A DNA stretch of 64,000 nucleotides from Oscillospiraceae bacterium (GTDB lineage Bacteria > Bacillota > Clostridia > Oscillospirales > Ruminococcaceae): the NCBI GenBank assembly GCA_020024285.1, contig JAHHTZ010000008.1:1-64000 (forward strand), given 5' to 3'. Below are positions 1-7,519 of the stretch, piece by piece (position 1 is the first letter of the stretch; each line of letters begins with the position of its first letter). The position numbers were made by a program, and so were the translations under genes. The notes beneath the pieces were generated by a model. The model was not told the DNA's origin and did not search any database. It worked only from the letters and a program-made list of their open reading frames with translations.

Positions 1-54
1 AGCGCCACCTTGCCAAGGTGGAGGTAGCGAGTTCGAGCCTCGTAACCCGCTCCA
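1..54 (+). tRNA. tRNA-Gly (GCC), 3' part
   Basis: The window opens inside a tRNA. Seen directly: anticodon stem CCACC/GGTGG (5-9, 17-21) closing a 7-base loop with anticodon GCC at 12-14, a T-arm with TTCGAGC loop at 31-37, a 3' acceptor strand AACCCGC (44-50), discriminator T and an encoded CCA at 52-54. GCC reads GGC glycine codons. The 5' acceptor strand and most of the D-arm lie outside the window. Confidence 0.9.
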
Positions 55-57
55 TCA

Positions 58-90
58 AAAACTCATTGCACTGATGCAATGAGTTTTTCT
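58..90 (+). terminator. Rho-independent terminator after tRNA
   Basis: Perfect hairpin AACTCATTGCA / TGCAATGAGTT with a CTGA loop followed by a T-run, immediately after the tRNA CCA end. Confidence 0.85.
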
Positions 91-303
91 TTTGTATCCA
101 AAACAATCAGGAGAATCACAGGTATTGCATAGAAAGGTAAAATATTATTATAATACATTTATGAAACCATTCCGGTTTTGAAGCATTTCCCATGAAAATT
201 GTGTGAAATTTTCTATAATAAACACAGTACACACTTTCAAAGGGGAATGTATTGTAGTATAATAAAGAACGCGATCATAGCAAAGAAAGTGAGGTCTACC
301 AAG

Positions 304-1161
304 GTGAGGCATAAAAGTACATTTCGCAGCTCACCGCGCCGGAGTCCGCAGACAATCGCCACGTTATCGATTCTGGCAGTTTCATTTGCTGTGGCACTGG
401 GTGGTGCCTATTATTGGGATTCTGTTCAGCAGAAGGACGGCAATGAAATGATTTCGGTGCAGGAAGAAGAGAAAGAAAATATGGATGCACAAGATCCTCC
501 TGCTCCCAAGGAAAAATCGGAAGAACCTGCGGCACAGCCCGAAGAGCAAACCCCGACCACGGTCGTTGCGGCGTGTGACTGGGTAGACAGTGCTTACTTT
601 ACAGATGCTGCATTTGTGGGAGATTCTCTGACGCAGGGCATCCAGCTTTATGAGATCATGGATACCAATGTTGTTGCAAATCGCGGGATCAATCTCAGCT
701 CCGTGATGGACCCCGAAAAGATCCCGACAGCCAACGGTCCCAGCAGTGTTTTCAAGGAACTGGAGCGCATCCAGCCAAAGAAAATCTATATCCTGCTTGG
801 GGCAAACGACATAAGCTGGAGAGATGAAACAAATTTTAAGAATGCCTATGGAAATCTTGTGGATGAGGTGAAAAAACAGCACCCGGATGCGCTTTTGTAC
901 CTTCAGTCCATGCTGCCTGTGACAGAGGAGTATTCCAACAAGGACAACGGCATCAGCAACGAAAAATTGACCCACTACAACGAACTGATTTTGCAGATCG
1001 CAGAGGAAAAGGGAGCCTACTATCTCGACGTGGCTTCCTGCCTTCGGGATGAAAGCGGCGCGCTGCCTTCCGATGTCAGCCCGGACGGGATGCATCTGAA
1101 TGCTCCGACCTACCGCAAATGGTTCGACTATCTGAAAACTCATGTGGTGCAAGAAGCATAA
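304..1161 (+). CDS. SGNH/GDSL-type hydrolase, membrane-anchored
   Basis: Predicted extracellular SGNH-fold esterase/acyl hydrolase, possibly acting on cell-wall or glycan acyl groups; the substrate is unknown. Seen: block I FVGDSLTQG with the catalytic Ser, block III GANDISW, and block V DGMHLN with the Asp/His pair. An N-terminal hydrophobic segment (about residues 14-35) follows a basic stretch, then a Glu/Pro-rich linker before the catalytic domain, so it is probably held outside the membrane. GTG at 304 is preferred because GAGG at 291-294 lies at normal distance and puts the membrane segment near the N-terminus; TTG at 199 or ATG at 247 would add residues without a good ribosome site. 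The lipoprotein gene follows 9 bases downstream, suggesting one operon. Confidence 0.8.
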   Translation: MRHKSTFRSSPRRSPQTIATLSILAVSFAVALGGAYYWDSVQQKDGNEMISVQEEEKENMDAQDPPAPKEKSEEPAAQPEEQTPTTVVAACDWVDSAYFTDAAFVGDSLTQGIQLYEIMDTNVVANRGINLSSVMDPEKIPTANGPSSVFKELERIQPKKIYILLGANDISWRDETNFKNAYGNLVDEVKKQHPDALLYLQSMLPVTEEYSNKDNGISNEKLTHYNELILQIAEEKGAYYLDVASCLRDESGALPSDVSPDGMHLNAPTYRKWFDYLKTHVVQEA

Positions 1162-1170
1162 GGAGGAACA

Positions 1171-1647
1171 ATGATGAAACAGTTTGGTAAAGTGATGGCT
1201 TTGGCTTTGGGCCTTGTGATGATCCTGGGATTTTCCGGGTGCGGAAAATCGGAATACATCTCGTTTGATGATGTACACAACGACCTGATCGAAAATGTGG
1301 ACTTTGGGGACAACATGGCTGAGATGAGCGACAAAGCACTGGAAAACTTCTACTTTGTTTACGATAAAGACATTCTCGAAGATTATGTGATCTACATGGA
1401 TTCTTCCAATGCAACACCGAATGAGATCGCCCTGTTCCGCCTCAAAAAGGAAAGCGACGTCACCACAATGGAAACCATTGTGAAAAACCGCATCAACGAT
1501 TTGAAGGTTGGATTTGTGGACTACAATCCGGACGAAATGTACAAGCTCGAAAATGCAGTTGTAAAAACAAAAGACAACTATGTGATGATGGTCATCAGCA
1601 ACGACAACAAAAAAGCAGCCGAGATCATCAATAAATATCTCAAATAG
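1171..1647 (+). CDS. DUF4358-type lipoprotein
   Basis: Small lipoprotein of 158 residues. A signal peptide ends in the lipobox GFSGC, so the mature protein should be lipid-anchored at Cys24. The rest resembles the DUF4358 family of Clostridia lipoproteins, whose function is unknown. AGGAGG at 1161-1166 precedes the ATG. It lies 9 bases after the SGNH hydrolase and is followed by a strong terminator, so the two form a bicistronic unit. This is a common pairing in gut Clostridia and hints at a shared envelope role, but no reaction can be assigned. Confidence 0.75.
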   Translation: MMKQFGKVMALALGLVMILGFSGCGKSEYISFDDVHNDLIENVDFGDNMAEMSDKALENFYFVYDKDILEDYVIYMDSSNATPNEIALFRLKKESDVTTMETIVKNRINDLKVGFVDYNPDEMYKLENAVVKTKDNYVMMVISNDNKKAAEIINKYLK

Positions 1648-1665
1648 CAGAGAAATCGGTTAAGA

Positions 1666-1703
1666 AAAAGCGGGATCGAAGTTTACTTCGATCCCGCTTT
1701 TTT
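1666..1703 (+). terminator. Terminator after DUF4358 gene
   Basis: Long perfect hairpin AAAGCGGGATCGAAGT / ACTTCGATCCCGCTTT followed by T residues; it can serve both converging genes. Confidence 0.9.
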
Positions 1704-1733
1704 GAGCAGATACAGGAGATTTTATCGATCCTG

Positions 1734-2543
1734 TTAGTCGTATTCCTTTGTATTGAGTGCAAAAATCAGGCTGTATGCTCCGCACAGGGCAGCGAGCACC
1801 CATTGCGACATGGGGAGCGTGGAAACCTTTTGCAGAGTAAAAAGCTGGCTGAGTCCAAGAAGGATGCCGCACAGCGCACCGGAAAATCCGAAAGCCGTGA
1901 GATACCGCACCCCTTTTACCGGGTTGATTTGGCGGATGATGCGCGCCTGCCCGAGAAGGAAGAGCGAGAAAAACAGCAAAGTCAAAAGCCACAGCACACG
2001 GTCAGAAAAATCGGCGATCTGCGGATATGCCATAAATTGCTGGGCGCAATAAACGATTGCCCAGACGGACGGCATCAGCAGGGCAGCCGTTCTGCGCACC
2101 GGCTTTCCTCCGGAATAGCCCATCGCAAAGGAAAAGAAGGTGGCAGACGCTGCAAGACCCAGGAAGAGAAAGAGCAGCCTTCCGAGAGCAGGCAGCAGGT
2201 GGGCGGTGAGATAGGAAAGCGGGTCCTGCCATTCCATCAAAAGCCGCAAAAAGCGCCAGAACGACATCGCGGACTGAAGCAGGACAGCAGCGCCCATCAC
2301 AAGCGAGGCAGCCGATAAAACCGGCTTGTTTTTTGGCTCAAACGAAGCAGGGCGCATCCGAAACATGCCATAGCCGACCATGATGACCAGACACAACAGC
2401 AGCAGCGTATTGTACAAAGGGACGGTGAAGCTGTTGGAATCATAGAATCCGGTTGCAGGGTCGATGCCGCGGAACACCAGAAAAATACGCAAGGGCAGGC
2501 ACACAGCCAAACCGATGATAAAGAAATATTTACTCCAGTTCAT
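1734..2543 (-). CDS. Polytopic membrane protein of unknown function
   Basis: Hydrophobic protein of 269 residues with about seven predicted membrane segments (starting at residues ~7, 45, 80, 115, 150, 185 and 220) and short loops. I see no catalytic motif and do not recognise the family. The ATG at 2541-2543 is chosen because AGGAG lies nine bases upstream; the in-frame TTG further upstream overlaps that site. It faces SpoIID across a divergent intergenic region of about 150 bases, so the two genes may share a regulatory region, but no common function follows from that. Confidence 0.7.
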   Translation of the reverse strand: MNWSKYFFIIGLAVCLPLRIFLVFRGIDPATGFYDSNSFTVPLYNTLLLLCLVIMVGYGMFRMRPASFEPKNKPVLSAASLVMGAAVLLQSAMSFWRFLRLLMEWQDPLSYLTAHLLPALGRLLFLFLGLAASATFFSFAMGYSGGKPVRRTAALLMPSVWAIVYCAQQFMAYPQIADFSDRVLWLLTLLFFSLFLLGQARIIRQINPVKGVRYLTAFGFSGALCGILLGLSQLFTLQKVSTLPMSQWVLAALCGAYSLIFALNTKEYD

Positions 2544-2691
2544 ATTATACAACTCCTAATAATCAAGCGATATACAGCGTAAATTATAACACGGAACCCT
2601 CTCTTTGTATAGAGGAACTTCGCGCACAGCGACATATTTAAGGGACAGGCTGAATAAACTGAAACCATCAAGCAGGATGGGAGGAAGTTTT

Positions 2692-3747
2692 ATGCGATTT
2701 TATGGGATCTGCATCTTGATGCTCACGGCGGTGCTGATCGTGCTGCCTTTGCTTACACAGGAAAATCAGCCGCAGGCGCTGCAAAACGAGGAGGTGTTTT
2801 CTGAGGAAAAACCCCTCGTCGCTTTGGTGAGCGACTGGGAACAGCAGCCGCTTGCACTTCCTAAAGTGGAGCAGGAGTTATCAAAGGTGCATGTTCGCAA
2901 AAAGCAGCTTCAAATAAAAAATGCTTCGACCGGGAAAAATGAGCGCATGGATTTGGAGGATTTTGTAAAGGGCGCCGTTTGCAGCGAGATGCCGGCAACC
3001 TTCCACATCGAGGCGCTCAAGGCGCAGGCGGTCAGCGCGCGGACATGGGCGTGTTATCAGCAGCAGTGGCAGGAAAAACATCCCGACCCCAAATTATCCG
3101 GTGCAGATTTTCAGTCCGACCCCGACAACTGGAAGGGTTATGTGACAAAAAAGCAGGCCAAGGAACGCTTTCAGGATCACTTTGAGGAATGGTGGGGGCT
3201 GATCGCTCAGGCAGCAGAGGAAACAAAGGGACAGATCATGTGCTGGGAGGATGAGCCGATCGCGGCGGCATACCATGCCATCAGTCCCGGACGCACGGAG
3301 GATGCATACAATGTATGGGGGAGAAGCATCCCATATCTAAAGCCGGTCCCAAGCCGCGGGGATCAGCTTGCACCGGGATATGAAGAAACAAAAACCGTAT
3401 CGCAGCAGGAGATGAAAGAGCTTCTCAAGGGCTTCGGAGCAGTCCTCGGCGACGACCCTTCCACATGGATCAAGATCGAAAGCCGCTCTCCCGGCGGATT
3501 TGTTTTGAATATGACAGTAGGAGGTGCCGCGATAAGCGGGCTCAATTTTCGCGAAAAATGCGCCCTGCGCTCGAGCTGCTTTACCATCGATTACCGCAAC
3601 GGGACGTTTTCCATCACCACACAGGGATATGGACATGGCGTGGGACTCAGCCAGTACGGGGCGGATTTTATGGCACGTCAGGGCAGCAGCTATCAGGAGA
3701 TCCTCGAACATTACTACCCAGGCGCGAAACTCTGTCAAATGAATTGA
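2692..3747 (+). CDS. spoIID: SpoIID/LytB-type sporulation peptidoglycan hydrolase
   Basis: Probable lytic transglycosylase that cleaves glycan strands during engulfment, working with SpoIIP and SpoIIM in sporulating Firmicutes. 351 residues, close to the usual ~340. Seen: one N-terminal membrane anchor (residues ~6-22); the SpoIID core with VCSEMPATF (the Glu equivalent to the catalytic Glu of B. subtilis SpoIID), the QAVSARTWA helix, and the C-terminal signature GYGHGVGLSQYGADFMA followed by EILEHYYPG. GGGAGG at 2679-2684 fixes the ATG at 2692; the TTG at 2605 has no ribosome site. The family includes LytB-like paralogues, so the sporulation role is probable rather than certain. Confidence 0.85.
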   Translation: MRFYGICILMLTAVLIVLPLLTQENQPQALQNEEVFSEEKPLVALVSDWEQQPLALPKVEQELSKVHVRKKQLQIKNASTGKNERMDLEDFVKGAVCSEMPATFHIEALKAQAVSARTWACYQQQWQEKHPDPKLSGADFQSDPDNWKGYVTKKQAKERFQDHFEEWWGLIAQAAEETKGQIMCWEDEPIAAAYHAISPGRTEDAYNVWGRSIPYLKPVPSRGDQLAPGYEETKTVSQQEMKELLKGFGAVLGDDPSTWIKIESRSPGGFVLNMTVGGAAISGLNFREKCALRSSCFTIDYRNGTFSITTQGYGHGVGLSQYGADFMARQGSSYQEILEHYYPGAKLCQMN

Positions 3748-3772
3748 AATTTTATGAAAACGAAAAATATAA

Positions 3773-3800
3773 TTGACTTTTGCGTTTGATTTGATATAAT
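3773..3800 (+). promoter_or_regulatory. SigmaA-type promoter of the metal-resistance operon
   Basis: TTGACT (3773-3778), 16-base spacer, TATAAT (3795-3800). Transcription should start near 3807, directly in front of the first operator-like palindrome. Confidence 0.8.
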
Positions 3801-3811
3801 GAAATCAGAAC

Positions 3812-3833
3812 ACATGAATAGATGTTCATATAT
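3812..3833 (+). promoter_or_regulatory. ArsR/CadC-type operator, copy 1
   Basis: Imperfect palindrome ATGAATA-GA-TGTTCAT within an AT-rich context. It matches the 12-2-12 type of operator used by SmtB/CadC regulators and overlaps the expected transcription start, as expected for repression by the downstream ArsR protein. Confidence 0.7.
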
Positions 3834-3844
3834 AATAAAAATGA

Positions 3845-3866
3845 CCCCTTCCGAATGAGGAAGGGG
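3845..3866 (+). other. Hairpin between the two operators
   Basis: Perfect 8-base stem CCCCTTCC / GGAAGGGG with a GAATGA loop, followed by ATTTTC. It lies in the 5' leader of the operon between the two operator copies. It may be a weak terminator or attenuator, or an RNA-stabilising element; the short T-run makes full termination uncertain. Confidence 0.5.
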
Positions 3867-3880
3867 ATTTTCAGAACAAA

Positions 3881-3904
3881 TATATGAATAAATGCTCATA
3901 TATA
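3881..3904 (+). promoter_or_regulatory. ArsR/CadC-type operator, copy 2
   Basis: Second palindromic element TATATGAATA-AA-TGCTCATATA, 70 bases downstream of copy 1 (centre to centre) and just before the repressor start codon. It shares the ATGAATA and TCATATAT arms with copy 1. No separate -35/-10 pair is visible next to it. Confidence 0.6.
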
Positions 3905-3917
3905 GAATGGAGGCATT

Positions 3918-4313
3918 ATGGAAGAGGAAAAAAAATGTCCGTATACAGGGGACGAGGAAGTGTGCCTGGAGTGCCACCACCATTTGGCACTTGTCAATAA
4001 AATGCGCAATCAGATGCCAAGTCAGGACGAGCTGGAACGAACAGCAGAACTTTTTAAGGTTTTCGGCGATCCGACGAGGATGCAGATTTTGATGGCGCTG
4101 CTGTATCAGGAGATGTGTGTCTGCGATATCAGCGACCTTTTGGGAATGTCGCAATCTGCAATTTCGCATCAGCTGCGCCTGCTGCGCTCCAGCAGATTGG
4201 TCAAAAACCGACGCGAAGGAAAATCGATTTACTATTCGCTTGATGACAGCCATGTAGAAACCATCATCGCACAAGGCTTAGAGCATACACGACATGGAGA
4301 ACGCAAGCAGTGA
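3918..4313 (+). CDS. ArsR/SmtB family metal-sensing repressor (CadC-like)
   Basis: Winged-helix repressor, 131 residues, predicted to release the operon when a soft divalent metal such as Zn, Cd or Pb binds. Seen: N-terminal Cys/His cluster (CPY...CLECHHH), the helix-3 motif EMCVCDI equivalent to the CadC/ArsR thiolate site, the recognition helix SQSAISHQLRLL, and the C-terminal DSH...H...H pattern resembling the SmtB alpha-5 Zn site (D, H and H, with His where SmtB has Glu). Both possible metal sites therefore appear to be present. The metal ATPase follows 36 bases downstream. Palindromes upstream at 3812-3833 and 3881-3904 are its likely binding sites. Confidence 0.9.
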   Translation: MEEEKKCPYTGDEEVCLECHHHLALVNKMRNQMPSQDELERTAELFKVFGDPTRMQILMALLYQEMCVCDISDLLGMSQSAISHQLRLLRSSRLVKNRREGKSIYYSLDDSHVETIIAQGLEHTRHGERKQ

Positions 4314-4349
4314 TTTGGAGCAATCTTTTTTTGAAAGGGAGGATCAAGA

Positions 4350-7049
4350 ATGAAAAATAAGAACGAATTGGATCAAATAAAGGAGCACCACAAGCACGGC
4401 GAAGAGGAGGATTGCGGCTGTGCATTGTGCCAGATGAAGCATCTGGGCGTGGACGAAGAAGATGAAACTTGCCACGAGCACGAGCATTGTCATCACGATC
4501 ACGAGCACTGCCACCATGACCACGCGCATTCCCACGACGAAGAGGACGACTGCGGCTGTGCGCTGTGCCAGATGAAGCATTTGGGCGTGGAAGAGGAAGA
4601 TGAAACCTGCCACGAGCATGAGCACTGCAACCATGACCATGAGCATTGCCACCATGACCACGAGCATTGCCATCACGACCACGCTCATTCCCACAACGAA
4701 GAGGAGGACTGCGGCTGTGCATTGTGCCAGATGAAGCATCTGGGCGTGGACGAGGAAGATGAAACCTGCCACGAGCATGAGCATTGCCATCACAATCACG
4801 AGCACTGCCACCATGACCATGAACACTGCCACCACGAGCACTGCCATCATGACCACGCACATTCCCACGACGAAGAGGACGACTGCGGCTGTGCACTGTG
4901 CCAGATGAAGCATCTGAGCGTGGAAGAGGAAGATGAAACTTGCCACGAGCATGAGCACTGCCATCACGACCACGAGCACTGCCACCATGACCACGCACAT
5001 TCCCACGACGAAGAGGACGACTGCGGCTGTGCGCTGTGCCAGATGAAGCATCTGGGCGTGGACGAAGAAGATGAAACTTGCCACGAGCACGAGCACTGCC
5101 ACCATGACCACGCACATTCCCACAACGAAGAGGAGGACTGCGGCTGTGCGCTGTGTGAGATGAAGCGTACCTCCGTTTCCCACCCGGAAGAACAGAAGAA
5201 AAAAGCAGCGAAATGGACCGAACAGAAGATCCTGGCGGTTCTTGCAGGAGCTTCTGCGGTTGTGATCGCCTTCGGGTTTCTTGGCATCCCTCAATGGCTC
5301 AAAGCGGCTTTGTATCTTGTTTTGATCCTCCTTTGGGGCGGTCCCCTGCTCAAGCGCGGGGTATCGAGCCTGCGCCGCATGAGCCTCGACGAAAATATGC
5401 TGATGAGCATTGCAGTGGTTGCCGCATTTGTGCTTGGAGAATATTTTGAAGCACTGATGGTGACGATCCTGTTTCGCATCGGGGAGTTTTTGGAAGAAAA
5501 AGCGGTCAAGAAAAGCCGCAAGGATATTGCACACGCGGTCAATATTCGTCCGCAGAAGGCCAATCGAATCAACAAACAGGGAGAAGTGCAGGAAATTGCA
5601 TCGCGCTCCCTCAAAATCGGAGATACCATCCAAATCAAGGTGGGGGATCGTGTTCCGGTAGACTGCCGCATCCTCAAGGGAGAATCCACGATGGACCGCT
5701 CTGCCATCACCGGCGAATCCGTGGCGGTCGGCGTTCAGGAGGGCGATGTCCTGCTCTCCGGAGAGGTGAATCTGTCCGGCGTTCTGACCTGCCGCTGCGA
5801 GAGCACATTCGAAAATTCTACTGCGAGCCGCATCATCCAAATGGTGGAGGAATCCGTGGCTCAAAAGGGAAAAACAGAAAAGCTCATCACACGCTTTGCA
5901 AAATTCTATACCCCGATCGTGGTGGTGCTTGCTGTGATCACAGCCGTCCTTCCGCCGCTCCTCGGCTATGGCAGATTCTCCGACTGGACCATCCGCGCCC
6001 TTGTGTTCCTCGTTGCGTCCTGTCCGTGCGCCCTCGTGATCTCCGTCCCGCTGGCATTTTTCTCCGGGGTTGGAGCAATCTCCAAGCAGGGCGTCATCAT
6101 CAAGGGAACAAAGTTCCTCGAGCCGCTGTCCAAGGTGGACTGCGTTGTCTTTGATAAAACAGGGACGCTTACCACCGGAGAGCTGACGGTTTCTGACGCA
6201 GAACCGCTGGACGAACGGTACGACTTTCGCGCGATTACTGCCCTTGCAGAGAGCTTCAGCAGCCATCCTGTGGCGCAGGCGATTTGCAGGGACTTTGGAA
6301 AAAGCAGCATCCCGCAGGAGGAAGTTTCAAACGCACAGGAGATGGCAGGCAAGGGTGTATCGCTTATCTGGCAGGGAAAACGCGTTCTGTGCGGCTCTGC
6401 CCGCCTGATGCAGGAGCATGGCATCGACCTTGGCAAAGCACCGCAGGCGAATGTCTATACCGCGGTGGACAATACCCTGATCGGCACAGTTACCCTGTCC
6501 GATATCCCGCGCAGCGACGCTGCCCAGACGCTTAAAACGCTCAAAGCACTCGGCGTGAAGAAGACAGTGATGCTCACAGGCGACGGCGCCGCTTCCTCCG
6601 AAGCGGTGAAGCAGCTTGTCGGAGCGGATGAGGTGCATTTTGGGCTGATGCCGCAGGACAAAGCACAGATCCTCGGAAAAATCAAACAGGAAGGAAGGAC
6701 TGTCGCATTTGTGGGCGACGGGATCAACGATGCACCGGTCATCGCTGCCGCAGATGTCGGATTTGCAATGGGTCTTGGTACCGATGCTGCCATCGAATCG
6801 GCGGACGGTGTCCTGATGTCCAACAGTCTGTCTGCCCTTGCAAGGGTGATCAGCATTTCCCGCCGGACCCTGCGCGTTGTAAAGGGAAACATCCTGTTCA
6901 TCCTCCTTTCCAAGTTTCTTGTTATGGCATTGGGCGTTGCAGGCTTTGCACCGATGTGGCTGGCAGTGTTTGCTGATGTGGGTGTCTCCATCGTCACCGT
7001 ATTCACCAGCGTCCGTATTTTGAAAACAAACCAGCAGAGCGCATTATAA
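4350..7049 (+). CDS. P1B-type heavy-metal ATPase (Zn/Cd/Pb) with giant His/Cys repeat N-terminus
   Basis: Metal-exporting P-type ATPase, 899 residues; typical ZntA/CadA proteins have 600-730. Core motifs: TM metal motif CPC at 558-560 (SCPCAL, the Zn/Cd/Pb subgroup), phosphorylation loop DKTGT with Asp602, His-Pro at 639-640, hinge GDGIND at 789-794, and several C-terminal membrane helices. The first ~285 residues are unlike the normal HMA domain: no GMTCxxC is visible. Instead there are five near-identical units plus a partial sixth, each with CGCALC, an acidic stretch ending ETCHEHEHC and a run of EHCHHDH heptads. This is presumably a metal-binding or buffering domain. GGGAGG precedes the ATG at 4350. 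Part of the ArsR operon, hence probably metal-induced. Confidence 0.93.
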   Translation: MKNKNELDQIKEHHKHGEEEDCGCALCQMKHLGVDEEDETCHEHEHCHHDHEHCHHDHAHSHDEEDDCGCALCQMKHLGVEEEDETCHEHEHCNHDHEHCHHDHEHCHHDHAHSHNEEEDCGCALCQMKHLGVDEEDETCHEHEHCHHNHEHCHHDHEHCHHEHCHHDHAHSHDEEDDCGCALCQMKHLSVEEEDETCHEHEHCHHDHEHCHHDHAHSHDEEDDCGCALCQMKHLGVDEEDETCHEHEHCHHDHAHSHNEEEDCGCALCEMKRTSVSHPEEQKKKAAKWTEQKILAVLAGASAVVIAFGFLGIPQWLKAALYLVLILLWGGPLLKRGVSSLRRMSLDENMLMSIAVVAAFVLGEYFEALMVTILFRIGEFLEEKAVKKSRKDIAHAVNIRPQKANRINKQGEVQEIASRSLKIGDTIQIKVGDRVPVDCRILKGESTMDRSAITGESVAVGVQEGDVLLSGEVNLSGVLTCRCESTFENSTASRIIQMVEESVAQKGKTEKLITRFAKFYTPIVVVLAVITAVLPPLLGYGRFSDWTIRALVFLVASCPCALVISVPLAFFSGVGAISKQGVIIKGTKFLEPLSKVDCVVFDKTGTLTTGELTVSDAEPLDERYDFRAITALAESFSSHPVAQAICRDFGKSSIPQEEVSNAQEMAGKGVSLIWQGKRVLCGSARLMQEHGIDLGKAPQANVYTAVDNTLIGTVTLSDIPRSDAAQTLKTLKALGVKKTVMLTGDGAASSEAVKQLVGADEVHFGLMPQDKAQILGKIKQEGRTVAFVGDGINDAPVIAAADVGFAMGLGTDAAIESADGVLMSNSLSALARVISISRRTLRVVKGNILFILLSKFLVMALGVAGFAPMWLAVFADVGVSIVTVFTSVRILKTNQQSAL
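4405..5160 (+). repeat. In-frame nested tandem repeats encoding CGCALC/His-rich units
   Basis: Six copies of the CGCALC codons start at 4413, 4551, 4710, 4884, 5022 and 5139, giving spacings of 138, 159, 174, 138 and 117 bases. Most differences are 21 bases, the length of the EHCHHDH heptad, and one is 15; all are multiples of three. This indicates a long unit containing a shorter slipping unit, with the reading frame kept throughout. Confidence 0.95.
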
Positions 7050-7084
7050 ACAAAAAATACTGTGCAATTTGTGTATTTTTTTGT

Positions 7085-7113
7085 TTGTGTTCTGTAAAAA
7101 AATCCAGTATAAT
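7085..7113 (+). promoter_or_regulatory. Probable promoter of the small gene at 7154
   Basis: TATAAT at 7108-7113 with TTGTGT at 7085-7090, spacing 17 bases, inside a T-rich stretch. Confidence 0.5.
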
Positions 7114-7153
7114 GGACGTAAGCAATCACTTATCTGAAAGGAAGATGGAAAAG

Positions 7154-7444
7154 ATGAAAGCATTTGACGTAGTTAAAAATGAAGCATTGGACGTTGATTA
7201 CGATGGCTTTGTTCAGATCATGGAATCCGGACGTCAGGTAGACGTATTCCTGCCGGAAGAGAAAACAGACTCGGACGGTTATCTTACATGGGATGTTGAG
7301 CATTGGAGCACCACTGCACCGGGCAAATTCATCCGCACCTATACACTCAAGGGCCGTGTGCTCAGAGATTACACCATGCACAATGCTTATGACCTGAAAA
7401 CAGACTTCCATCCGGAACTTGCTGTTAAAATCGAAATCAGCTAA
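7154..7444 (+). CDS. Small hypothetical protein (96 residues)
   Basis: Short acidic soluble protein with no signal peptide, membrane segment or motif I recognise. AAAGGAAG ends nine bases before the ATG at 7154; the ATG at 7145 overlaps that site and in-frame starts further upstream overlap the promoter. A TATAAT-containing promoter lies about 40 bases upstream and a strong terminator follows, so it is a monocistronic unit. It is next to the metal ATPase, but an own promoter argues against it being part of that operon. Function unknown. Confidence 0.65.
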   Translation: MKAFDVVKNEALDVDYDGFVQIMESGRQVDVFLPEEKTDSDGYLTWDVEHWSTTAPGKFIRTYTLKGRVLRDYTMHNAYDLKTDFHPELAVKIEIS

Positions 7445-7463
7445 TGATCGAATCATCAAACAT

Positions 7464-7501
7464 AAAAGAGGAGCGATACCGCGTATCGCTCCTCTTTTTT
7501 T
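7464..7501 (+). terminator. Bidirectional terminator
   Basis: AAAGAGGAGCGATA / TATCGCTCCTCTTT hairpin with CCGCG loop and long T-run, between converging genes. Confidence 0.9.
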
Positions 7502-7519
7502 GGATTGCTGCTCTTGCAA

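Noticed and set aside
4405..5160. CRISPR-like repeat array
   Set aside because: Repeats are in frame, coding and nested (21 within ~140 bases) with no unique spacers.
4344..6266. 640-codon open frame on the minus strand across the ATPase gene
   Set aside because: It is the complement of the repeat array and ATPase motifs; its low-complexity Val/Met-rich translation is a by-product of the His codons on the other strand. No ribosome site.
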